A DNA stretch of 64,000 nt from assembly GCA_034003725.1 (NCBI GenBank), contig JAVEYB010000006.1, positions 1-64,000 of the forward strand, given 5' to 3'. Position 1 is the stretch's first letter. The number at the start of each line of letters is the position of its first letter. A model generated the notes under the pieces. It did no database searches and was not told the origin of the DNA. It saw only the letters and a program-made list of their open reading frames with translations. This DNA comes from Candidatus Zixiibacteriota bacterium (GTDB lineage: Bacteria; Zixibacteria; MSB-5A5; GN15; FEB-12). This document shows positions 6,940 to 15,618 of the stretch, in pieces. The position numbers and the translations under genes are program-made.

Positions 6940-7530
6940 TCAAAAGGCGCGCGGAAATCTCAGTTTCGGCGGCAGTTCGGTCTCGTGGTAGCTCATGGGA
7001 TGACCGTAGATGTCGCTCGGTTCTTTTTCGAGCGCGCTCAGGGCGGACAGCCTCCAACCTTTCGGGCTGGCGCGAAAGAGCAAAAACGTATAGCGGATAC
7101 GGTCCGGGCCGCTGCCCCAGTACCGTCCGCGTCCCACCAGCGTGACCCGGGCGTTGAGGCTGTCGTGCACGAGATCGGTAAGGATCAGCGTGTCGGGATT
7201 GGGCCAGTCCCCGGCGTGGTTATGCAGATAGGCCATGAGCGATTGAAACCCGTAATGCTGCGTTCGAAGCTGCAGTTCGCCGCGCGCATCGGGATGCAAA
7301 AACGCCTGGAATACATCGGGCCGGTTATGGGTCACCGCCACCGACATGCCCCGGAAGATATCGAGCAGGCTGTCGGCCAGCGGCGTGTCGACCCGGTTGA
7401 ACCGGGCCAACGGATCGTTCGTGATCGCAAGGCTGACCGTTTTGACGACCGGCGGCGGGCCGAACGTTTTCCAGTCCACCACCACCAGCGCCAAGACAAC
7501 GGCAAAATACGCAAGGATTCGTGTTCTCAT
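6940..7530 (-). CDS. Membrane-anchored hypothetical protein
   Basis: The 196 residues begin MRTRILAYFAVVLALVVVDW, a single N-terminal membrane anchor or uncleaved signal. A soluble domain of about 170 residues follows, with LLDIFRGMSVAVTHNRPDVFQAFLHPDARGEL-like helices and then a beta-rich part. The pattern recalls SnoaL/NTF2-like folds in anchored proteins, but I do not recognise the family. ATG 7530 has GGAAAG just upstream. Upstream in-frame sequence is positively charged and unlike a signal. The gene lies beyond the enolase terminator on the same strand, so it probably has its own promoter. Confidence 0.6.
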   Translation of the reverse strand: MRTRILAYFAVVLALVVVDWKTFGPPPVVKTVSLAITNDPLARFNRVDTPLADSLLDIFRGMSVAVTHNRPDVFQAFLHPDARGELQLRTQHYGFQSLMAYLHNHAGDWPNPDTLILTDLVHDSLNARVTLVGRGRYWGSGPDRIRYTFLLFRASPKGWRLSALSALEKEPSDIYGHPMSYHETELPPKLRFPRAF

Positions 7531-7602
7531 GGGCTTTCCGTGCTGTCTGTCTATGTATCGGCGTCGGCAAAGCCCGATCTTTATGAGAACGTCGATGGCG
7601 GG

Positions 7603-7637
7603 CAAAAAGAAGACCGGAAGCCATCGGGCTTCCGGTC
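7603..7637 (-). terminator. Rho-independent terminator of the enolase gene
   Basis: On the minus strand GACCGGAAGCC and GGCTTCCGGTC form a perfect 11-bp stem with a 4-nt loop, followed by TTCTTTTT. It lies 26 bases past the enolase stop codon. Confidence 0.92.
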
Positions 7638-7662
7638 GATCAAGCCGCGGAATTCGTTCGAC

Positions 7663-9030
<1,368 letters not shown>

Positions 9031-9055
9031 GTCCGATTTGAAGCGCATCGCGCCA

Positions 9056-9084
9056 TTGACGAACGGGGTCAAATGTTATATATT
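9056..9084 (+). promoter_or_regulatory. Candidate promoter of the RRM protein gene
   Basis: TTGACG at 9056-9061, a 17-base spacer, then TATATT at 9079-9084 followed by G. It is divergent from the enolase promoter, with 25 bases between the two -35 boxes. Confidence 0.62.
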
Positions 9085-9153
9085 GCGCTGCGCTGCGGAT
9101 CACTATCAGAATACCTTCATGTGTGCGTCCACGGGAATGAAGTTGACTGCGTT

Positions 9154-9417
9154 ATGAAACTGTACGTCGGAAACCTGGCAAGCGAGACAACCGAACGCGA
9201 TCTGTCTTTGCTGTTCTCGGCGCATGGTGACGTTCGTCATGTGGAGATCGTGCGCGACCAGCGCACGGGTGAATCGCGTCGATTCGCTTATGTCGAGATG
9301 GGCAGCCCGGCGGAGTCGACCGCGGCGATGACGGCGCTGGACGGCGCCCGGCTGCACGACCGTCCCCTGAAAATACTTCGCGGCTTCATTCCGCCCGAAC
9401 CGCCCCCCGTGAACTGA
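9154..9417 (+). CDS. RRM-domain RNA-binding protein
   Basis: This 87-residue protein is a single RNA recognition motif of the small bacterial glycine-rich/cold-shock-associated type. RNP2 is LYVGNL at residues 3-8 and RNP1 is RRFAYVEM at about 43-50, with the usual beta-alpha-beta spacing between them. A short proline-rich end (PPEPPPVN) replaces a long glycine tail. It should bind single-stranded RNA in the cytoplasm. The frame is open far upstream because it overlaps the antisense of enolase; ATG 9154 starts the domain exactly. A good promoter candidate precedes it. Confidence 0.9.
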   Translation: MKLYVGNLASETTERDLSLLFSAHGDVRHVEIVRDQRTGESRRFAYVEMGSPAESTAAMTALDGARLHDRPLKILRGFIPPEPPPVN

Positions 9418-9425
9418 GCCTTCTC

Positions 9426-9451
9426 GGCAGCCGGCGATATTTCCGGTTGCC
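9426..9451. other. Hairpin between the RRM and symporter genes
   Basis: GGCAGCCGG and CCGGTTGCC form a 9-bp stem with one G-T pair. There is no T-run, so it is either a weak terminator or an mRNA structure. Confidence 0.35.
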
Positions 9452-9485
9452 AATGGGCGGCCCGTATCGTATCTACCGATCATCC

Positions 9486-10907
9486 ATGGATCAGCTCAAC
9501 TACATCCTCGGCGAGATCTCCGGATTCGTGTGGGGGATCCCGATGGTCGGCTAGTTGCTCCTGACGGGCGTGGTGCTGACGGTCCGGATGCTATTCGTTC
9601 AGATCCGGGGATTCGCGCACGGCGTCGCCATCGCTTCGGGGCGATACGACGATCCCGACCACCAGGGTCAGTTGACGCACTTCCAGGCGTTGTCGGCGGC
9701 CCTCTCGGCAACCATCGGCATCGGCAATATCGCGGGTGTCGCAATCGCCATTTACTATGGTGGACCGGGAGCGGTATTCTGGATGTGGGTGTCGGCCTTT
9801 TTCGGCATGGCGATCAAGTATTCCGAGTGTACGCTGGCGATCATGTATCGGAAGATTGATCCCGACGGCAACGTGCGGGGCGGCCCGATGTATTACATTG
9901 AAATGGGCCTGGGCCGGCGCTTCAAGCCGCTGGCCTGGATGTTTGCGATTTGTACGGCGATCGCGGCGTTCGGCGCGGGCAACATGGTCCAGTCGAACAC
10001 GATGGCGCATTCACTGGTGGATGCACTCCAGATCTCTCCCGAATCGCAGGGCGCATTTCGACTGGCGATCGGATTCGTGGTGGCCGCCCTCGTGGGAAGC
10101 GTCATCATCGGGGGGATCAAGCGGATCGGCCATGTGGCCTCCTATCTTGTTCCCATCATGTCGATCGTCTATGTGGTATCGGCCCTGGTGATTCTCGCTA
10201 TCAACGCCGACCAGATCATTCCCGCCTTTGAGTTGATCTTTTATCACGCCGTCAATCCCACCGCCGTTGTCGGCGGTTCCGCGTCGGGCGTGACCGTGTG
10301 GATGACGATATCGTGGGGCCTTCGTCGCGGCCTGTTCTCCAACGAGGCCGGACAAGGATCGGCGGCAATGGCTCATTCGACCGCCAAGGTGGAAGAGCCG
10401 GTGCGCGAGGGGCTGGTGGCGATGCTGGGTCCGTTTATCGACACGATCGTGATCTGTTCAATGACCGGGCTGGTGATCGTCACATCGGGCGCCTGGGCTT
10501 CCGGGCAAACCGGCGCCGTCCTGACGATGGATGCGTTCAACGCCGCCCTGCCGGTATATGGCAGGTGGATGGTGGTGGTCGGTGTCATACTGTTTGCCTT
10601 CTCGACGGTTATCGCCTGGTCCTACTACGGCGAAAAGGGAATCGAATACGTCGCCGGGGACAAAGCCAAACTCCCCTACAAGTGGCTCTACATCGTATTC
10701 ACGCTGCTCGGCGCCTGGCTGGACCTGGAGGCTGTCTGGTCGTATGCCGATACCGCCAACGGATTGATGGCGGTGCCGAACCTGATCGCGCTGGTTGGCC
10801 TGTCCGGGGCGGTCGTGATGGTAACGCGCAAGTACATGGCGGAGAAAGCTCGAGGGCTGCATGTTCCGTACGCTCAGCGGACGAAGCAGCCGGTCCGCGG
10901 TTCCTGA
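9486..10907 (+). pseudogene. Alanine/glycine:cation symporter (AGCS) interrupted by an in-frame TAG
   Basis: Codons from ATG 9486 encode MDQLNYILGEISGFVWGIPM, the standard start of AGCS sodium:alanine/glycine symporters. TAG at 9552-9554 then interrupts the first membrane helix, where relatives carry a hydrophobic residue. Reading resumes in the same frame from 9555 (LLLTGVVLTVR) to a normal end. The total would be 473 residues with about 11 helices and family motifs such as SATIGIGNIAGVA, GPMYYIEMGLG and NEAGQGSAAMAHS. A T-to-A change of a Leu TTG codon would explain it. Alternatives are a sequencing or assembly error, TAG readthrough, or initiation at TTG 9555 giving a protein without the first half-helix. 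TAG ends other genes here, so genome-wide recoding is unlikely. Confidence 0.75.
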
Positions 10908-10969
10908 CGCAGATACGGGCCCGTCCGCCTTTCGTTGACATCATTGATCCTGCCTGGCATATTCCACTC

Positions 10970-11158
10970 ATGTATCAATCGTGGCGTTGCGCCTGTTGTG
11001 GCGAGTCGAACGAATCATGGATCGAAGCTCATACGGGGGACAGATTGTCGTTCGTCGAAGACTGCCGGGTCTGCTGCCGCCCGAACGTCATCACCGCCGT
11101 GTACAACGACCGTTCCCGACGCTTTGACATCTGCGTCTACCAGGAAGACAGGGGGTGA
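10970..11158 (+). CDS. CPXCG-motif cysteine-rich zinc protein
   Basis: This 62-residue protein has two Cys pairs: CACCGE near the start and EDCRVCCRPN in the middle. It matches the small CPXCG family predicted to bind one zinc as a ribbon. The function is unknown. ATG 10970 begins the domain; the longer upstream frame is antisense-like shadow of the symporter. The next gene starts only 5 bases after its stop, suggesting coupling. Confidence 0.82.
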   Translation: MYQSWRCACCGESNESWIEAHTGDRLSFVEDCRVCCRPNVITAVYNDRSRRFDICVYQEDRG

Positions 11159-11163
11159 GGGCG

Positions 11164-12600
11164 ATGACCCGCTATACCCGAGAAACGGCGCTGGTGATAC
11201 TCGCTGCGGTCGTGGCGCGACTGGGATTCGCCCTGTATACGGGCTTCACTGCCGACGACGCGTACATCACGTTTCGCTTTGCGGACAATATCGCGCGCGG
11301 GCTCGGTTTCGTGTACAACGAGGGTCAACGCGTTTTCGGAACCACCACCCCATTGTTCACGCTCTTGATGGCGCTTGCGGCGTTCTTTCGATTTCCTCTG
11401 CCGGCCGCGGCGCTCGTTGTTTCGATCGCCGCCTCGGCGGCGACGGCGGTCGTGGTCTATCGATTTGCCGTTGCTCTCCGGTTCCGGCTGCTCGCACTTG
11501 TGCCCGTGCTGTGCTACCTTCTTTGGCCGCGTTCGCTTCCGGGAGAGACATCGGGCATGGAGACGGCCGTATTCACGCTGCTGGTGACGTCGGCGTTGTA
11601 CTTCCGGTACCGCGTCTACGACTACTACGCCGTGGGCATGGCGACGCTGGCGACACTGACACGTCCGGAGGGAGCGCTCGTGCTGCTGCTGGTCGGAATC
11701 GCGATGTGGCGACGGTTTCCCCGACGCTGGTGGCATTACGGTCTGGTGGCGGTATCGCTGGTCGGTCCGTGGGTTGTTTTTGCGTGGGTCTATTTCGGCA
11801 GTCCCCTCCCCCATACCATTTCTGCAAAGATTGCATTATACAGCCACTTCGGCACAATGCCGTTTTTTCAATCGCTGGAATACCTGCTCGCCCTGCATTC
11901 ACCGTTTGGCTGGGTTCTTCTGGCGGCGGCAGTGGGTGGGGCGGTCTGGCTGTATCGGAGCCAACGGTTCGGTCGGCTCGAGCTGCTGTGGCTGGCGGCG
12001 ATGTTTGCGTTTTATCTGTTCAGCGGCAGCAGGCTGTTTTTCTGGTATGTGGTGCCGATCTATCCGGTGTATCTGTTGTTTGCGGCGGCCGCGCTGGTCC
12101 CGCTGTGGAATCGGCTACCGGCCAACGTTCAACATGCATCAGGCGTGCGGGTCGCGCTCGCGATCCTGATTTTGATTTTGCTGTGCGCCGGGGCGTATCG
12201 GCCCGCGATGTATTACCGAGAGTACCAGAAGTCGCTCGAGTCGATGCACCGGCAGGTCGGGTATTTCCTTTATGCCGAAGCGAAGCCGGAAGAAGTGGTC
12301 GCGGCGGAAGATATCGGCTATATCGGTTACTATTCTCAGCGCACGATTCTTGACCGCGACGGGTTGATTTCGCCGGAGGCGGTTCCGTACAACCGCGCCG
12401 GCACTTACCTTCAATTCGTTCTCGACTACCGGCCGGCCTGGGTTGTCGCTGCCGATCCCAGTCCGACAAGCCCGTTTCTCGATCGGGAGGAATTTGTCGC
12501 GCACTATCGCGAAGTGCGTTCATTCTCGACCGGCGAGTCCTCGTATCGCATCTTTCGCAGACAGCCTGACCCTGATACCGCATCGATTCCGCCGGAGTGA
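11164..12600 (+). CDS. GT-C family membrane glycosyltransferase
   Basis: This 478-residue polytopic protein has about ten membrane helices. After the first helix comes FTADDAYITFRFADNIARG, the acidic loop expected of GT-C enzymes (ArnT/PMT/GT39-like). These transfer sugars from polyprenyl-phosphate donors on the outer face of the membrane. A GTTTPLFTLL segment follows. The C-terminal 130 residues form a soluble extracytoplasmic domain (EDIGYIGYYSQRTILDRDGL). ATG 11164 lies within a purine-rich site next to the zinc-protein stop; a GTG nine bases earlier is the alternative. It pairs with the following GT-C gene, 6 bases downstream. The acceptor is unknown. Confidence 0.75.
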   Translation: MTRYTRETALVILAAVVARLGFALYTGFTADDAYITFRFADNIARGLGFVYNEGQRVFGTTTPLFTLLMALAAFFRFPLPAAALVVSIAASAATAVVVYRFAVALRFRLLALVPVLCYLLWPRSLPGETSGMETAVFTLLVTSALYFRYRVYDYYAVGMATLATLTRPEGALVLLLVGIAMWRRFPRRWWHYGLVAVSLVGPWVVFAWVYFGSPLPHTISAKIALYSHFGTMPFFQSLEYLLALHSPFGWVLLAAAVGGAVWLYRSQRFGRLELLWLAAMFAFYLFSGSRLFFWYVVPIYPVYLLFAAAALVPLWNRLPANVQHASGVRVALAILILILLCAGAYRPAMYYREYQKSLESMHRQVGYFLYAEAKPEEVVAAEDIGYIGYYSQRTILDRDGLISPEAVPYNRAGTYLQFVLDYRPAWVVAADPSPTSPFLDREEFVAHYREVRSFSTGESSYRIFRRQPDPDTASIPPE

Positions 12601-12606
12601 TACCTC

Positions 12607-14064
12607 GTGAGAGGGGCTGTTCGAACTATCGCCGGTTTCGTCCTCGCTGTCGTGGGACTGACGGCTCTAGTCGTCTTCGACGGTCTTATTGCCCCGTGGC
12701 TCCCGCCGGGACCTGATGGTTCGGTCCACTCGTACACACTGCTGCAGGTGAGGGTTATCCTGATAGCTTTGCTCGTGCCCGGCCTTGCGCTGCTCGCGTC
12801 GCCGGCAATCGACTATTGGCGGCGACGTTCACAGCGAGTGGTGATGCGTCCGCCGGTTGACCGGTTTCTTCTGCGATGGCTGCTGGTGGCGTTGGTCATA
12901 CGGGTGGCCTACCTGCTGGTGGTCGATATTCCGATTGCCAGCGACGCCGCGGAATACGATCGACTCGCGAGGACGCTGAATCAAACCGGCTGTTATTGTG
13001 TCGGCTCGATTCCGACCGCTTACCGCCCAATCGGGTATCCCGCGTTCCTTGCAGCGATCTACGGCATATTCGGCCCGTCTCCCATCGTCGGCGCAGTAGC
13101 CAACCTCCTGCTGAGTCTGGTGACCTGTATATTGGGCTATCGGCTCGCCGAGGCGTTGATCTCGGTGAAGGCAGCGAGAGTGACAGTGATCATGCTGGCG
13201 TTGTTGCCGTCGCACTGGTTGTGGACCAACATGCTGATGAGCGAGGTGTTGTATACGCTTCTTTTGCTCGCGGCGCTGGTATTCGCCACGCGCCGGTCGT
13301 TCGCGGCGACGACGGCGGCAGGAGTGTTGCTCGGCCTAGCCGCGCTCACCCGCCCCATAACGCTTCTTGTTCCGGTTGCGCTGGTCGGTTACTGGTGGGC
13401 CACGCACCGTCGCGCCGTGCCCACGGCGACCAGATTGATTATCGCCGTGCTTTTCATGGTCGCGACGACGACACCGTGGATGATTCGCAATGCGCGACAG
13501 GTGGGATCACCGACGATCGCAACCAGCGGCGGCGTGAACTTCTATATCGGTAATCACGCGGACGCCTCTTTCGGATACCAGGCGCCCGATCCGTCGTTGT
13601 TTCCGCTCGACGATCCCGCTCGCGAAGCGGAGCTGGACCGGCTCGGGTACCGTCTCGGCGTCCGGAACGTGCTGGATGATCCGGGAGCTTTTGTCGTTCG
13701 TGGACTTCTCAAAGTAGTCTGGTTGTTTGCGTTTGATCCGGAGCCATTGCAGTATGAGTTGCTTTCGGCGTCACGCGACCGGCGTGATATCGCCCTTGCC
13801 GGCGCTGTGGCTGCACAGGGCCTGTATATGCTGCTTCTGGCGGCCGCCGCACGGGGGATGTGGCTCAGTATCCGCCGTCGCGACTATCGGCTGCTTGCGA
13901 GTATCGGCGCAATAATCGTCTACTGGGCGGCTGTTCATTTCGTGTTTTTCGGCGGTGGTCGTTTCCATGCGCCGATTATTCCGCTGCTTGTCATCATGGC
14001 GGCAGCGTGGATCACTCATGACTGGTACCGCGACACCCCTCGCCGCATACGCAGTGCGAGGTGA
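12607..14064 (+). CDS. GT-C family (GT39-like) membrane glycosyltransferase
   Basis: The 485-residue protein has about twelve membrane helices. The diagnostic loop SDAAEYDRLARTLNQTG sits after the second or third helix, followed by AYRPIGYPAFLAAIY, as in dolichyl-phosphate-mannose-protein mannosyltransferase-like (GT39/ArnT) enzymes. A soluble segment near 300-345 (YIGNHADASFGY) resembles the periplasmic part of the family. The start is GTG 12607 with GGAGTGA 6-8 bases before it, overlapping the previous stop, which indicates translational coupling. With its neighbour it probably glycosylates a lipid-linked glycan or protein outside the cytoplasm. Confidence 0.78.
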   Translation: MRGAVRTIAGFVLAVVGLTALVVFDGLIAPWLPPGPDGSVHSYTLLQVRVILIALLVPGLALLASPAIDYWRRRSQRVVMRPPVDRFLLRWLLVALVIRVAYLLVVDIPIASDAAEYDRLARTLNQTGCYCVGSIPTAYRPIGYPAFLAAIYGIFGPSPIVGAVANLLLSLVTCILGYRLAEALISVKAARVTVIMLALLPSHWLWTNMLMSEVLYTLLLLAALVFATRRSFAATTAAGVLLGLAALTRPITLLVPVALVGYWWATHRRAVPTATRLIIAVLFMVATTTPWMIRNARQVGSPTIATSGGVNFYIGNHADASFGYQAPDPSLFPLDDPAREAELDRLGYRLGVRNVLDDPGAFVVRGLLKVVWLFAFDPEPLQYELLSASRDRRDIALAGAVAAQGLYMLLLAAAARGMWLSIRRRDYRLLASIGAIIVYWAAVHFVFFGGGRFHAPIIPLLVIMAAAWITHDWYRDTPRRIRSAR

Positions 14065-14437
14065 CAATCACGGTCGTCACTTACTGCGCGACTGCCGCCT
14101 GGATTGTTCTCGTTATTCCATGTCTGTTGCCTTCATTGAGCACACCCACCCTGGTGGAACGGCTCCGGACGGAAATCTGGAACGCATCGTTCCAGATAGA
14201 CCGGGTCCGGTCCTTCCCAACTGACCTCCGGCTGAACGCCTGCGCTGTATCGTGTTTGAGCATTTGATCGCTCGTTGAACACAAAACGGCTGAACTGTCG
14301 GGGTTTCCCCATACCGGTGTTTCACGAAACGTGCTGTGAAACAGCGTCTTGTGAAAAGTGGAACATTCGGCCCGCAATTTGTACTAGCTGCTGCGGACGC
14401 ACTCGGAAGTATGGAGAAGTATGGAAAGGAAGATGGA
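14065..14437. other. Intergenic region with a structured palindrome
   Basis: 373 bases without a convincing gene. The main feature is a strong inverted repeat at 14164-14211. I see no clear promoter boxes. A small frame starting GTG 14061 has a hydrophobic start but no other support. Confidence 0.5.
14164..14211. repeat. Nested palindrome, operator or RNA hairpin
   Basis: ATCTGGAACG at 14175-14184 and CGTTCCAGAT at 14188-14197 are perfect 10-bp arms around CAT. Outer CCGGAC (14165-14170) and GTCCGG (14206-14211) can extend the stem across an internal loop. There is no T-run. It lies between a glycosyltransferase gene and a secreted-protein gene. Confidence 0.5.
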
Positions 14438-15490
14438 ATGACCTCAATGAGCACGCACAAACACGGGATGACCACTCTGTGGACGATTCTTTTCGCGCTG
14501 GTGGTGAGCGCGTCGATCGCTGGATCGGTGCAGGCTGCAGGTGACGCGAGCGTCACGCTGACCTGGACTGCGCCGGGCGATGACGGATCCACGGGAACCG
14601 CGGCAGTGTATGACATTCGTTACTCGACGTCGCCCATCAACGAGGGCAATTGGAACGCGGCTACACAGGTAACGGGCGAACCGGCGCCGCAGGCTGCGGG
14701 CAGCTCCGAATCTGTCACCGTTACGGGCCTGGAATGGTCGACCACGTACTATTTCGCGATCAAGGCGGCGGACGAAGCCGACAACTGGTCGGCCCTGTCC
14801 AACGTCGCCAGTTTCACGACCGCTCCGGACGAGGTTCCGCCGTCGGCCGTAACCGACTTGCAGGCCAGCACCGGCACATCGTCGGGGCAGGTGGTGATCC
14901 ACTGGACGGCGCCGGGCGACGACGGCAGCGACGGGATAGCTGCGGCGTATGACATCCGGTACGACACCGACTCGATCACGCCGGCCACCTGGAACTCCGC
15001 GACCATGTTCACCTCAGCTCCCGAACCGGCCGGAGCCGGCGCGGCTGAGTCCGCGGTCATTTCGGGGCTGACCCCCGGTACCCTGTACTATATCGGGATC
15101 ATAACGTACGACGACGCCAGTAATCCGTCGGCATTGTCGAACGTGTCGTCGGCCGAGGCGTACTTCGAATTCTCGACCGACATCGATGACGAGGGCAACA
15201 CGTCGCTGCCGACGCATTTTGCGCTGGCCCAGAATTATCCCAACCCGTTTAATCCGACCACGCAGATCGACTACGCCGTGCCACAGCGTTCGAACGTGCG
15301 GATCGACGTCTTCAACGTGCAAGGACAGCTGGTACGCACGCTGGTCGATCAGATGAAGGCACCGGGATACCACTCGGTCGAGTGGGATGGACGGGACAAC
15401 GGCAACACGGACGTTGCCTCAGGGATATATTTCTATCGCATCGCGGCGGGCGATTTTCACGAATCCCGAAAGATGGTCATGCTGAAGTAG
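14438..15490 (+). CDS. Secreted FN3-repeat protein with C-terminal sorting domain
   Basis: The 350 residues start with a signal peptide (about 1-33, ending VQAAGDA). Two fibronectin type III-like domains follow (about 35-130 and 135-240), each containing the WTAPGDDG and DIRY signatures. The C-terminal 85 residues (PTHFALAQNYPNPFNPTTQ onward, ending KMVMLK) are the FlgD-like/type A sorting module, found on proteins exported by type IX-like secretion. No catalytic domain is present, so a structural or adhesive surface role is likely. AAGGA lies about 8 bases before ATG 14438; an earlier in-frame ATG at 14336 gives no signal peptide. A strong terminator follows. Confidence 0.82.
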   Translation: MTSMSTHKHGMTTLWTILFALVVSASIAGSVQAAGDASVTLTWTAPGDDGSTGTAAVYDIRYSTSPINEGNWNAATQVTGEPAPQAAGSSESVTVTGLEWSTTYYFAIKAADEADNWSALSNVASFTTAPDEVPPSAVTDLQASTGTSSGQVVIHWTAPGDDGSDGIAAAYDIRYDTDSITPATWNSATMFTSAPEPAGAGAAESAVISGLTPGTLYYIGIITYDDASNPSALSNVSSAEAYFEFSTDIDDEGNTSLPTHFALAQNYPNPFNPTTQIDYAVPQRSNVRIDVFNVQGQLVRTLVDQMKAPGYHSVEWDGRDNGNTDVASGIYFYRIAAGDFHESRKMVMLK

Positions 15491-15550
15491 TCCCCCTATC
15501 TCGTGCTTAGCTGTCACCACACCCGCCGGTGCGGCGGGCGTGTCGCGAGT

Positions 15551-15595
15551 AACGTGGCCGGTTCTCCCTCCTCTATCCGGCCACGTTTCTTTTTC
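15551..15595 (+). terminator. Rho-independent terminator
   Basis: AACGTGGCCGG at 15551-15561 pairs perfectly with CCGGCCACGTT at 15577-15587, followed by TCTTTTT. A second GC-rich hairpin (15519-15543) precedes it. Confidence 0.93.
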
Positions 15596-15618
15596 ACCTG
15601 ATGAGGGTCAACACCTCT

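Noticed and set aside
9552-9554. TAG read as pyrrolysine or a reassigned codon
   Set aside because: Other genes here end in TAG and no tRNA-Pyl or PylS is in the window; mutation or sequencing error is simpler.
14061-14267. 68-residue hydrophobic frame after the GT-C gene
   Set aside because: It starts with GTG overlapping the stop and has no ribosome site or family; it runs through the palindrome.
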